Below are positions 35,301 through 50,300 of a stretch of DNA of 64,000 nt, in pieces. Source of the DNA: Schistocephalus solidus (taxonomy: Eukaryota > Platyhelminthes > Cestoda > Diphyllobothriidea > Diphyllobothriidae). Position 1 is the stretch's first letter. Each line of letters starts with the position of its first letter. The stretch lies in assembly GCA_017591395.1 (NCBI GenBank), contig WEDG01004025.1, positions 169,515-233,514 of the forward strand. Reading direction: 5' to 3'. The notes beneath the pieces are model-generated. The model saw nothing but the letters and a program-made list of their open reading frames with translations. It was not told where the DNA came from and made no database searches. Position numbers and translations under genes: made by a program.

Positions 35301-38300
35301 TTAACGGTATATGTTGCTCTCCAATTAGCGGGAGATCTACTTCAGAACCGAGGAGGCCCGATCGCCTATTTCCCCTCCGAGCCCCCTACGCCCCCAAATA
35401 ACGGACCCCAAATTTCTAGAATAAAAAAGAAATTGGCCGCATGAACCTTTGTTTTTTATTATTAAAATATAATTCAATTATCATGTAAACAGACATGTTA
35501 ACGGTATATGTTGCCTCTCCAATTAGCGGGAGATCTACTTCACAACCGAGGGGGCCAGATCGTCTATTTCCCCTCCGAGCTTCCCTACGCCCCCCCAAAT
35601 GACGGACCCCAAATTTCTAGAATGAAAAAGCAATTTGCCGCACGAATGATTGTTTTTATTATTAAAATATAATTCATTTATCATGTAAACAGACATGTAA
35701 ACGGTATATGTTGCCTCTCCAATTAGCGGGAGATCTACTTCAGAACCGACGGGGTTATATCGTTTTCCCTCCGAGCCCCCTATGCCACCCCCCCCCCAAA
35801 TGACGGACCCAAAATTTCTTGAATAAAAAAGGAAGTTGCCGGATGAACGTTTGTTTTTTTTATTAAAATATAATTCAATTATCATGTCAACAGACATGTA
35901 AACGGTATATGTTGCCTATCCAATTAGCGGGAGATCTACTTCAGAACCGAGGGGGTCATATCGTTTATTTCCCCTCCGAGCCACCTATGCCCCCCCAAAT
36001 GACGGACCCCAAATTTCTAGAATAAAAAAGCAATTTTCTGAACGAATATTTGTTTTTTATTATTAAAATATAATTCAATTATCATGTAAACAGACATGTT
36101 AACGGTATATGTTACCTCTCCAATTAGCGGGAGATCTACTTCAGAACCGAGGGGATCATATCGCTTATTTCCCCTCCGAGCCCCCCTACGCCCCCCCCCT
36201 AAATGACGGACCCCAAATTTCTAGAATAAAAAAGAAATTGGCCGCATGAACGTTTGTTTTTTATTATTAAAATATAATTCAATTATCATGTAAACAGACA
36301 TGTAAACGGTATATGTTGCCTCTCCAATTAGCGGGAGATCTACTTCAGAACCGAGGGGGTCAGATACTTTATTTCCCGTCTGAGCCCTTCCTTCCTCTCT
36401 CAAAGTACGGACTCCACTTTTCTCGATTAAATAAGCAATTTGCTGCATGAATGTTTGAATTTTCACATTTAAATATAATACTATTATCATGTAAATAGAC
36501 ATATCAACAGTATATATTGCCTCTTCAATAAGCGGGAGACCAACTTCAGAACCGAGGGGGTCAGATACTTTATTTCCCGTCTGAGCCCACCCTTCCTCTC
36601 TCAAAGTACGGACTCCACTTTTCTCGATTAATTAAGCAATTTGGTGCATGAATGTTTGAATTTTCACATTTAAATATAATACTATAATCATGTAAATAGA
36701 CATGTCAACTGCATATATTGCCTCTTCAATAAGCGGGAGACCTACTTCAGAACCAATGGGCCCGGATAATGTATTTCCCGTCTGAGCCAACCCTTCCTCT
36801 CTCAAAGAACGGACCCCAATTTTCCCGATTATATAAGCAATTTGCTGCATGAATGTTTGAATTTTCACATTTAAATATAATACTATTATCATCTAAATAG
36901 ACATGTCAACAGTATGTATTGCCTCTTTAATAAGCGGGAGACATACTTCAGAATTAAGGGGGCCAGATTCTTTATTTCCCGTCTGAGCCCACCCTTCCTC
37001 TCTCAAAAAACGGACCCCAATTTTCCCGAATAAATAAGCAATTTTCTGCATGAATGTTTGAATTTTCACATTTAAATATAATACAATTATCATGTAAATA
37101 GACATGTCAACAGTATATATTGCCTATTCAATAAGCGGCAGATCTTCTTCAGAACCGAGGGGGCCAGATCGCCTATTTCCCTCCGAGCCCCCCTAAACCC
37201 CCCCCCAAATGACGGACCCCAAATTTCTAGAATGAAAAAGAAATTGGCCGCATGAACCTTTGTTTTTTATTATTATAATATAATTCAATTATCATGCAAA
37301 CAGACATGTAAACGGTATATATTGCCTCTCCAATTAGCGGGAGATTTACTTCAGAACCGACGGGGTTATATCGTTTTTTTTCCCTCCGAGCCCCCCTATG
37401 CCCCCCCCCAAATGACGGACCCCAAATTTCTAGAATAAAAAAGCAATTTTCCGAACGAATGTTTGTTGTTTATTATTAAAATATAATTCAATTATCACGT
37501 AAACAGACATGTAAACGGTATATGTTGCCTCTCCAATTAGCGGGAGATCTACTTCAGAACCGAGGGGGCTAGATCGCCTTTTTCCCCTCAGAGCCCCCTT
37601 TCCCACCCCCCAAATGACGGACCCCAAATTTCTTGAATAAAAAAGCAAGTTGCCGGATAAACGTTTGTTTTTTATTATTAAAATATAATTCAATTATCAT
37701 GTAAACAGACATGTAAACGGTATATATTGCCTCTCCAATTAGCGGGAGATCTACTTCAGAACCGAGGGGGTCATATCGTTTAATTCCCCTCCGAGCCCCC
37801 TATGCCCCCCCCAAATGACGGACCCCAAATTTCTAGAATAAAAAAGCAATTTTCCGAATGAATGTTTGTTTTTTATTATTAAAAATATAATTCAATTATC
37901 ATGTAAACAGACATGTTAACGGTATATGTTACCTCTCCAATTAGCGGGAGATCTACTTCAGAACCGAGGGGGTCATATTGCTTATTTCCTTTCCGAGGCC
38001 CCTACGCCCCCCCCCAAAATGACGGACCCCAAATTTCTAGAATAAAAAAGAAATTGGCCGCATGAACGTTTGTTTTTTATTATTAAAATATAATTCAATT
38101 ATCATCTAAACAGACATGTAAACGGTATATGTTGCCCCTCCAATTAACGGGAGATCTACTTCAGAAATGAGGGGGCTAGATCGCCTTTTTCCCCTCCGAG
38201 CCCCCCTACCCCCCCCCCCAAATGACGGACCCCAAATTTCTAGAAAAAAAAGCAATTTGCCGGATGAACGTTTGTTTTTTATTATTAAAATATAATTCAA

Positions 38301-41300
38301 TCATCATGTAAACAGACATGTAAACGGTATATGTTGCCTCTCCAATTAGCGGGAGATCTACTTTAGAATCGAGGGGGTCATATCGTTTATTTCCCCTCCG
38401 AGCCCCCTATGCCCCCCAAATGACGGACCCCATATTTTTAGAATAAAAAAGCAATTTTCCGAACGAATGTTTGTTTTTTATTATTAAAATATAATTCAAT
38501 TATCATGTAAACAGACATGTAAACGGTATATGTTGCCTCTCTCATAAGCGGGAGATCTAATTCAGAACCGATGGGGCTAGATCGCCTTTTTCCCCTCCGA
38601 GCCCCGTAACCCACCCCCCAAATGACGGACCCCAAATTTCTTGAATAAAAAGCAATTTGCCGGATGAACGTTTGTTTTTTATTATTAAAATATAATTCAA
38701 TTATCATGTAAACAGACATGTAAACGGTATATGTTGCCTCTCCAATTAGCGGGAGATCTACTTCAGAACCGAAGGGATCAGATACTTTATTTCCCGTCTG
38801 AGCCCACCCTTCCTCTCTCAAAGTACGGAACCCACTTTTCTCGATTAAATAAGCAATTTGCTGCATGAATGTTTGAATTTTCACATTTAAATTTAATACT
38901 ATTATCATGTTAATAGACATGTCAACAGTATATATTGCCTCTTCAATAAGCGGGAGACCAACTTCAGAACCAAAGGGGGCCAGATACTTTATTTCCCGTC
39001 TGAGCCCACCCTTCCTCTCTCAAAGAACGGACCCCAAATTTCTCGATTAATTAAGCAATTTGGTGCATGAATGTTTGAATTTTCACATTTAAATATAATA
39101 CTATAATCATGTGAATAGACATGTCAACTGCATATATTGCCTCTTCAATAAGCGGGAGACCAACTTCAGAACCGAGGGGGCCAGATACTTTATTTCACGT
39201 CTTAGCCCACCCTTCCTCTCTCAAAGAACGGACCCCAAATTTCTCGATTAATTAAGCAATTTGGTGCATGAAAGTTTGAATTTTCACATTTAAATATAAT
39301 ACTATTATCATGTAAATAGACATGTAAACGGTATATATTGCCTCACCAATTAGCGGGAGATCTACTTCAGAACCAAGGGGGCCAGTTTTCTTATTTTCCC
39401 TCCGAGCCCCCCTTCGCCCCCCCCCCCAAATGACAAACCCGAAATTTCTAGAATAAAAAAGCAATTTTCTGCACGAATGTTTATTTTTATTAGTTAAATC
39501 TAATTTAATTATCATATAAATAGACATGTAAACGGTGTATGTTGCCTCTCCAATTAGCGGGAGATCTAATTCAGAACCGAGGGGGCCAGATCGCTTATTT
39601 ACCCTCCGAGCCCCCCTACGCCCTCCCCACTGAAATGACGTACCCCAAATTTCGCTAATAAAAATGCAATTTGCCGCATGAATGTTTGTTTTTTATTATT
39701 AAAACATAATTCAATTATCACGTAAACCGACATGTGAACGGTATATGTTGCCTCTCCAATTAGCGGGAGATCTACTTCAGAACCGAGGAGGCCAGATCGC
39801 TTATTTCCCCTCCGAGCCCCCCTACGCCACCCCCCAAATGACGGACACCAAATTTCTAGAATAAAAAAGCAACTTGCCGCACGAATGTTTGTTTTTTATT
39901 AATAAAATATAATTTATTTATCATGTTAACAGACATGTAAATGGTATATGTTGCCTCTCCAATGAGCGGGAGATCTACTTCAGAACCGAGGAGGCCAGAT
40001 CGCCTATTTCCCTCCGAGGCCCCCTACGCCCCCCAAATAACGGACCCCAAATTTCTAGAATAAAAAAGAAATTGGCCGCACGAATGTTTGATTTTATTAT
40101 TAAAATATAATTCAATTATCATGTAAACAGACATGTTAACGGTATATATTGCCTCTCCAATGAGCAAAAGATCTACTTCAGAACCAAGGAGGCCAGATCG
40201 CCTATTTTCCCCTCCGAGCCCCCTATGCCCCCAAATAACGGATCCCAAATTTCTAGAATAAAAAAGAAATTAACCGCATGAACGTTTGTTTTTTATTATT
40301 AAAATATAATTCAATTATCATGTAAACAGACATGTTAACGGTATATGTTGCCTCTCCAATTAGCGGGAGATCTACTTCAGAACCGAGGGGGCTAGATCGC
40401 CTTTTTCCCCTTCGAGCCCCCCCAAAACCCACCCTCCAAATTACGGACCCCAAATTTCTAGAATAAAAAAGCTATTTGCCGCATAAATGTTTTTTATTAT
40501 TAAAATATAATTCAATTATCATGTAAATAGACATGTAAACGGTATATATTGCCTCACCAATTAGCGGGAGATCAACTTCAGAACCAAGGGGGCCAGTTTT
40601 CTTATTTTAACTCCGAGCCCCCCTTCGTTCCCCCTCCCAAATGACAAACCCGAAATTTCTAGAATAAAAAAGCAATTTTCTGCATGAATGTTTGTTTTTT
40701 ATTAGTAAAATCTAATTTAATTATCATATAAATAGACATGTAAACGGTGTATGTTGCCTCTCCAATTAGCGGGAGATCTAATTTCAGAACCGAGGGGGCC
40801 AGATCGCTTATTTTACCCTCCGAGCCCCCTACGCCCTCCCCCCCCCAAATGACGGACCCCAAATTTCGTGAATAAAAAAATCTAATTTGCCGCATGAATG
40901 TTTGTTTTTTTATTATTAAAATATAATTCAATTATCATGTAAAACAGATATGTAAACGGTATATGTTGCCTCTCCACTAGCGGGAGATCTACTTCAGAAC
41001 CGAGGAGGCTAGATCGTTTATTTCCTCCGAGCCCCCCTACGCCCCCCCAAATGACGGACCTCAAATTTATAGAATAAAAAAGCAAATTTCCGAACGAAAG
41101 TTTGTTTTTTATTATTAAAATATAATTTAATTATCATGTAAACAGACATGTAAATGGTATATGTTGCCTCTCCAATGAGCGGGAGATCTTCTTCAGAACC
41201 GAGGAGGCTAGATCGCTCTATTTTCCCTCCGAGCCCCTATACGCCCCCAAATAACGGACCCCAAATTTCTAGAATAAAAAAAGCAATTTGCCGCACGAAT

Positions 41301-44300
41301 GTTTGTTTTTATTATTAAAAATATAATTCAATTATCATGTAAACAGACATGTAACGGTATATGTTGCCTCTCCAATTAGCGGGAGATCTACTTCAGAACC
41401 GAGGAGGCCCAGATCGCCTATTTCCCCTCTGAGCTCCCTTACGCCCCCCCCAAATAACGGACCCCAAATTTCTAGAATAAAAAAAGAAATTGGCCGCATG
41501 AACCTTTGTTTTTTTATTATTAAAATATAATTCAATTATCATGTAAAACAGACATGCTAACGGTATATGTTGCCTCTCCAATTAGCGGGAGATCTACTTC
41601 AGAACCGAGGGGCCAGATCGCTTATTTCCCTCCGAGCTTCCCCTACGCCCCCCCAAATGACGGACCCCAAATTTCTAGAATGAAAAAGCAATTTTGCCGC
41701 ACGAATGTTTGTTTTTTTATTATTAAAAATATAATTCAATTTATCATGTAAACAGACATGTAAACGGTATATGTTGCCTCTCCAATTAGCGGGAGATCTA
41801 CTTCAGAACCGAGGGGGCCAGATCGCCTTTTTTCCCTCCGAGCCCCCCTATGCCCCCCCCCAAATGACGGACCCCAAATTTCTAGAATAAAAAGCAATTT
41901 TCCGAACGAATGTTTGTTTTTATTATTAAAATATAATTCAATTATCATGTAAACAGACATGTTAACGGTATATGTTGCCTCTCCAATTAGCGGGAGATCT
42001 ACTTCAGAACCGAGGGGGTCATATCGTTTATTTCCCCTCCGAGCCACCTATGCCCCCCCCCAAATGACGGACCCCAAATTTCTAGAATAAAAAAGCAATT
42101 TTCTGAACGAATGTTTGTTTTTTATTATTAAAATATAATTCAATTATCATGTAAACAGACATGTTAACGGTATATGTTGCCTCTCCAATTAGCGGGAGAT
42201 CTACTTCAGAACCGAAGGGGCTAGATCGCCTTTTTCCCCTTCGAGCCCCCCCAAAACCCACCCTCCAAATTACGGACCCCAAATTTCTAGAATAAAAAAG
42301 CTATTTGCCGCATGAATGTTTTTTATTATTAAAATATAATTCAATTATCATGTAAATAGACATGTAAACGGTATATATTGCCTCACCAATTAGCGGGAGA
42401 TCAACTTCAGAACCAAGGGGGCCAGTTTTCTTATTTTAACTCCGAGCCCCCCTTCGTTCCCCCTCCCAAATGACAAACCCGAAATTTCTAGAATAAAAAA
42501 GCAATTTTCTGCATGAATGTTTGTTTTTTATTAGTAAAATATAATTTAATTATCATGTAAACAGACATGTTAACGGTATATGTTGCCTCTCCAATGAGCG
42601 GGAGATCTACTTCAGAACCGAGGAGGCCAGATCGCCTATTTCCCCTCCGAGCCCCCTACGCCCCCCCCCAAATAACGGACCCCAAATTTCTAGAATAAAA
42701 AAGAAATTGGCCGCACGAATGTTTGTTTTTATTATTAAAATATAATTCAATTATCATGTAAACAGACATGTTAACGGTATATGTTGCCTCTCCAATTAGC
42801 GGGAGATCTACTTCAGAACCGAGGAGGCCCGATCGCCTATTTCCCTCTGAGCCCCCTACGCCCCCCCCCCAAATAACGGACCCCAAATTTCTAGAATAAA
42901 AAAGAAATTGGCCGCATGAACCTTTGTTTTTTATTATTAAAATATAATTCAATTATCATGTAAACAGACATGCTAACGGTATATGTTGCCTCTCCAATTA
43001 GCGGGAGATCTACTTCACAACCGAGGGGGCCAGATCGTCTATTTCCCCTCCGAGCTTCCCTACGCCCCCCCAAATGACGGACCCCAAATTTCTAGAATGA
43101 AAAAGCAATTTGCCGCACGAATGTTTGTTTTTATTATTAAAATATAATTCATTTATCATGTAAACAGACATGTAAACGGTATATGTTGCCTCTCCAATTA
43201 GCGGGAGATCTACTTCAGAACCGACGGGGTTATATCGTTATTTTTTCCCTCCGGGCCCCCCTATGCCCCCCCCCCCAAATGACGGACCCCACATTTCTAG
43301 AATAAAAAAGCAATTTTCTGAACGAATGTTTGTTTTTTATTATTAAAATATAATTCAATTATCATGTAAACAGACATGTTAACGGTATATGTTACCTCTC
43401 CAATTAGCGGGAGATCTACTTCAGAACCGAGGACATCATATCGCTTATTTCCCGTCTGAGCCCTTCCTTCCTCTCTCAAAGTAGGGACTCCACTTTTCTC
43501 GATTAAATAAGCAATTTGCTGCATGAATTTTTGAATTTTCAAATTTAAATATAATACTATTATCATGTAAATAGACATATCAACAGTATATATTGCCTCT
43601 TCAATAAGCGGGAGACCAACTTCAGAACCGAGGGGGTCAGATACTTTATTTCCCGTCTGAGCCCTTCCTTCCTCTCTCAAAGTACGGACTCCACTTTTCT
43701 CGATTAATTAAGCAATTTGGTGCATGAATGTTTGAATTTTCACATTTAAATATAATACTATAATCATGTAAATAGACATGTCAACTGCATATATTGCCTC
43801 TTCAATAAGCGGGAGACCTACTTCAGAACCAATGGGCCCAGTTAATGTATTTCCCGTCTGAGCCAACCCTTCCTCTCTCAAAGAACGGACCCCAATTTTC
43901 CCGATTATATAAGCAATTTGCTGCATGAATGTTTGAAAATTCACATTTAAATATAATACTGTTATCATGTAAATAGACATGTCAACAGTATGTATTGCCT
44001 CTTCAATAAGCGGGAAACCTACTTCAGAATCAAGGGGGCCAGATTCTTTATTTCCCGTCTGAGCCCACCCTTCCTCTCTCAAAAAACGGACCCCAATTTT
44101 CCCGAATAAATAAGCAATTTTCTGCATGAATGTTTGAATTTTCACATTTAAATATAATACTATTATCATGTAAATAGACATGTCAACAGTATATATTGCC
44201 TATTCAATAAGCGGCAGATCTTCTTCAGAACCGTGGGGGCCAGATCGCCTATTTCCCTCCGAGCCCCCCTAAACCCCCCCCCAAATGACGGACCCCAAAT

Positions 44301-47300
44301 TTCTAGAATGAAAAAGCAATTTGCCGAACGAATGTTTTTTATTATTATAATATAATTCAATTATCATGCAAACAGACATGTAAACGGTATATATTGCCTC
44401 TCCAATTAGCGGGAGATCTATTTCAGAACCGAGGGGATCATATCGCTTATTTCCCCTCCGAGCCCCCCCTACCCCTCCCCAAATAACGGACTCCTAATTT
44501 CTTGAATAAAAAAGCAATTTGCCGGATGAACGTTTGTTTTTTATTATTAAAATATAATTCAATTATCATGTAAACAGACATGTAAACGGTATATATTGCC
44601 TCACCAATTAGCGGGAGATCTATTTCAGAACCAAGGGGGCCAGTTTTCTTATTTTCCCTCCGAGCCCCCTTCGCCCCCCAAATGACAAACCCGAAATTTC
44701 TAGAATAAAAAAGCAATTTTCTGCACGAATGTTTGTTTTTTATTAATAAAATATAATTTAATTATCTTGTAAACAGACATGTAAATGGTATATGTTGCCT
44801 CTCCAATGAGCGGGAGATCTACTTCAGAACCGAGGAGGCCAGATCGCCTATTTCCCCTTCGAGCCCCCTACGCCCTCCCCCCCCCCCCAAATAGCGGACC
44901 CCAAATTTCTAGAATAAAAAAGAAATTGGCCGCATGAACGTTTGTTTTTTATTATTAAAATATAATTCAATTATCATGTAAACAGACATGTAAACGGTAT
45001 ATGTTACCTCTCCAATTAGCAAGAGATCTACTTCAGAACCGAGGGGGTCATATCGCCTATTTCCCCTCCGAGCCCCCCTAAGCCCCACCCCCCAAAATGA
45101 CGGACCCCAAATTTCTAGAATAAAAAAGCTATTTGCCGCATGAATATTTTTTATTATAAAAATATAATTCAATTATCATGTAAACAGACATGTAAACGGT
45201 ATATGTTGCCTTTCCAATTAGCGGGAGATCTTCTTCAGAACCGAGGGGGCTAGGTCCCTTTTTCCCTCCGAGCCCCCTAGCCCCCCCCCCCCAAATGACG
45301 GACCCCAAATTTCTAGAATAAAAAAGCAATTTGCCGGATGAACGTTTGTTTTTTTATTATTAAAATATAATTCAATTATCATGTAAACAGACATGTAAAC
45401 GGTATATGTTGCCTCTCCAATAAGCAGGAGATGTACTTCAGAACCGAGGGGGTCATATCGCTTATTTCCCCTCCGAGCCCCTTCTACGCCCCCCCCCCCC
45501 CCAAAATGACGGACCCCAAATTTCTAGAATAAAAAAGAAATTGGCTGCATAAACCTTTGTTTTTTATTATTAAAATATAATTTAATTATCAAGTAAACAG
45601 ACATGTGAACGGTATATGTTGCCTCTCCAATTAGCGGGAGATCTACTTCAGAACCGATGGGGCTAGATCGCCTTTTTCCCCTCCGAGCCCCCCTAACCCA
45701 CCCCCCAAATGACGGACCCCAAATTTCTAGAATAAAAAAGCAATTTGCCGGATGAACGTTTGTTTTTTATTATTAAAATATAATTCAATTATCATGTAAA
45801 CAGACATGTCAACGGTATATATTGCCTCTTCAATAAGCGAAAGACCAACTTCAGAACCGAGGGGACCAGATACTTTATTTCCCGTCTGAGCCCACCCTTC
45901 CTCTCTCAAAGAACGGACCCCAAATTTCTCTATTAATTTAGCAATTTGGTGCATGAATGTTTGAATTTTCACATTTAAATATAATACTATAATCATGTGA
46001 ATAGATATGTCAACTGCATATATTGCCTCTTCAATAAGCGGGAGACCAACTTCAGAACCAATGGTGCCAGATAATTTATTTCCTGTCTGAGCCCACCTTT
46101 TCTCTCTCAAAGAACGGACCCCAATTTTCCCGATTATATAAGCAATTTGCTGCATGAATGTTTGAATTTTCACATTTAAATATAATACTATTATCATGTA
46201 AATAGACATGTAAACGGTATATATTGCCTCACCAATTAGCGGAAGATCTACTTCAGAACCAAGGGGGCCAGTTTTCTTATTTTCCCTCCGAGCCCCCCTT
46301 CGCCCCCCCCCCCAAATGACAAACCCGAAATTTCGTGAATAAAAAAGCAATTTTCTGCACGAATGTTTGTTTTTTATTAGTAAAATCTAATTTAATTATC
46401 ATATAAATAGACATGTAAACGGTGTATGTTGCCTCTCCAATAAGCGGGAGATCTAATTCAGAACCGAGGGGACCAGATACTTTATTTCCCGTCTGAGCCC
46501 ACCCTTCCCCTCTCAAAGAACGGACCCCAAATTTCTCGATTAATTAAGCGATTTGGTGCATGAATGTTTGAATTTTCACATTTAAATATAATACTATAAT
46601 CATGTGAATAGACATGTCAACTGCATATATTGCCTCTTCAATAAGCGGGAGACCTACTTCAGAACCAATGGGCCAGATAATTTTATTCTTATCTGAGCCC
46701 ACCCTTCCTCTATCAAAAAACGGACCCCAATTTTCCCGATTATATAAGCAATTTGCTGCATGAATGTTTGAATTTTCACATTTAAATATAATACTATTAT
46801 CATGTAAATAGACATGTAAACGGTATATGTTGCCTCTCCAATTAGCGGGAGATCTTCTTCAGAACCGAGGGGGCTAGGTCCCCTTTTTCCCCTCCGAGCC
46901 CCCTAGCCCCCCCCCCCCCAAATGACGGACCCCAAATTTTTAGAATAAAAAAGCAATTTGCCGGATGAACGTTTGTTTTTTTATTATTAAAATATAATTC
47001 AATTATCATGTAAACAGACATGTAAACGGTATATGTTGCCTTCCAATAAGCAGGAGATGTACTTCAGAACCGAGGGGTCATATCGCTTATTTCCCCTCCG
47101 AGCCCTTCTACGCCCCCCCCCCAAAATGACGGACCCCAAATTTCTAGAATAAAAAAGAAATTTGCCGCATAAACCTTTGTTTTTTATTATTAAAATATAA
47201 TTCAATTATCAAGTAAACAGACATGCGAACGGTATATGTTGCCTCTCCAATTAGCGGGAGATCTACTTCAGAACCGATGGGGCTAGATCGCCTTTTTCCC

Positions 47301-50300
47301 CTCCGAGCCCCCCTAACCCACCCCCCAAATGACGGACCCCAAATTTCTAGAATAAAAAAGCAATTTGCCGGATGAACGTTTGTTTTTTATTATTAAAATA
47401 TAATTCAATTATCATGTAAACAGACATGTCAACGGCATATATTGCCTCTTCAATAAGCGGGAGACCAACTTCAGAACCAATGGTGCCAGATAATTTATTT
47501 CCTGTCTGAGCCCACCTTTTCTCTCTCAAAGAACGGACCCCAATTTTCCCGATTATATAAGCAATTTGCTGCATGAATGTTTGAATTTTCACATTTAAAT
47601 ATAATACTATTATCATGTAAATAGACATGTAAACGGTATATATTGCCTCACCAATTAGCGGAAGATCTACTTCAGAACCAAGGGGGCCAGTTTTCTTATT
47701 TTCCCTTCGAGCCCCCCTTCGCCCCCAAATGACAAACCCGAAATTTCGTGAATAAAAAAGCAATTTTCTGCACGAATGTTTGTTTTTTATTATTAAAATA
47801 TAATTCAATTATCATGTAAATAGACATGTAAACGGTGTATGTTGCCTCTCCAATAAGCGGGAGATCTAATTCAGAACCGAGGGGACCAGATACTTTATTT
47901 CCCGTCTGAGCCCACCCTTCCCCTCTCAAAGAACGGACCCCAAATTTCTCGATTAATTAAGCGATTTGGTGCATGAATGTTTGAATTTTCACATTTAAAT
48001 ATAATACTATAATCATGTGAATAGACATGTCAACTGCATATATTGCCTCTTCAATAAGCGGGAGACCTACTTCAGAACCAATGGGGCCAGATAATTTTAT
48101 TCCTATCTGAGCCCACCTTTTCTCTCTCAAAGAACGGACCCCAATTTTCCCGATTATATAAGCAATTTGCTGCATGAATGTTTGAATTTTCACATTTAAA
48201 TATAATACTATTATCATGTAAATAGACATGTAAACGGTATATATTGCCTCACCAATTAGCGGGAGATCTATTTCAGAACCAAGGGGGCCAGTTTTCTTAT
48301 TTTCCCTCCAAGCCCCCCTTCGCCCCCCCCCAAATGACAAACCCGAAATTTCTAGAATAAAAAAGCAATTTTCTGCACGAATGTTTGTTTTTTATTAGTA
48401 AAATCTAATTTAATTATCATATAAATAGACATGTAAACGGTGTATGTTGCCTCTCCAATAAGCGGGAGATCTTATTCAGAACCGAGGGGGCCAGATCGTT
48501 TATTTACCCTCCGAGCCCCCCTTCGCCCTCCCCCCCTGAAATGACGGACCCCAAATTTCGTGAATAAAAATGCAATTTGTCGCATGAATGTTTGTTTTTT
48601 ATTATTAAAATATAATTCAATTATCATGTAAACAGACATGTGAACGGTATATGTTGCCTCTCCAATTAGCGGGAGATCTACTTCAGAACCGAGGAGGCCA
48701 GATCGCTTATTTCCCCTCCGAGTCCCCCTACGCCCTCCCCCCCAAAAATGACGGACACCAAATTTCTAGAATAAAAAAGCAACTTGCCGCACGAATGTTT
48801 GTTTTTTATTAATAAAATATAATTTAATTATCATGTAAACAGACATGTAAATGGTATATGTTGCCTCTCCAATGAGCGGGAGATCTACTTCAGAACCGAC
48901 GAGGCCAGATCGCCTATTTCCCCTTCGAGCCCCCTACGCCCTCCCCCCCCCCCCAAATAGCGGACCCCAAATTTCTAGAATAAAAAAGAAATTGGCCGCA
49001 TGAAAGTTTGTTTTTTATTATTAAAATATAATTCAATTATCATGTAAACAGACATGTAAACGGTATATGTTACCTCTCCAATTAGCGGGAGATCTACTTC
49101 AGAACCGAGGGGGTCATATCGCCTATTTCCCCTCCAAGCCCCCCTACGCCCCACCCCCCAAAATGACGGACCCCAAATTTCTAGAATAAAAAAGCTATTT
49201 GCCGCATGAATGTTTTTTATTATTAAAATATAATTCAATTATCATGTAAACAGACATGTAAACGGTATATGTTGCCTCTCCAATTAGCGGGAGATCTTCT
49301 TCAGAACCGAGGGGGCTAGGTCCCCTTTTTCCCCTCCGAGCCCCCCATCCCCCCCCCCCAAATGACGGACCCCAAATTTCTAGAATAAAAAAGCAATTTG
49401 CCGGATTAACGTTTGTTTTTTTATTATTAAAATATAATTCAATTATCATGTAAACAGACATGTAAACGGTATATGTTGCCTCTCCAATAAGCAGGAGATG
49501 TACTTCAGAACCGAGGGGGTCATATCGCTTATTTCCCCTCCGAGCCCTTCTACGCCCCCCCCCCCCAAAATGACGGACCCCAAATTTCTAGAATAAAAAA
49601 GAAATTGGCCGCTTAAACCTTTGTTTTTTATTATTAAAATATAATTCAATTATCAAGTAAACAGACATGTGAACGGTATATGTTGCCTCTCCAATTAGCG
49701 GGAGATCTAATTCAGAACCGATGGGGCTAGATCGCCTTTTTCCCCGCCGAGCCCCCCTAACCCACCCCCCAAATGACGGACCCCAAATTTCTAGAATAAA
49801 AAAGCAATTTGCCGGAAGAACGTTTGTTTTTTATTATTAAAATATAATTCAATTATCATGTAAACAGACATGTAAACGGTATATGTTGCGTCTCCAATTA
49901 GCGGGAGATCTACTTCAGATCCGAATGGATCAGATACTTTATTTCCCGTCTGAGCCCACCCTTCCTCTCTCAAAGTACGGACCCCACTTTTCTCGATTAA
50001 ATAAGCAATTTGCTGCATGAATGTTTGAATTTTCACATTTAAATATAATACTATTATCATGTAAATAGACATGTCAACAGTATATATTGCCTCTTCAATA
50101 AGCGGGAGACCAACTTCAGAACCGAGGGGACCAGATACTTTATTTCCCGTCGGAGCCCACCCTTCCTCTCTCAAAGAACGGACCCCAAATTTCTCGATTA
50201 ATTAAGCAATTTGGTGCATGAATGTTTGAATTTTCACATTTAAATATAATACTATAATCATGTGAATAGATATGTCAACTGCATATATTGCCTCTTCAAT

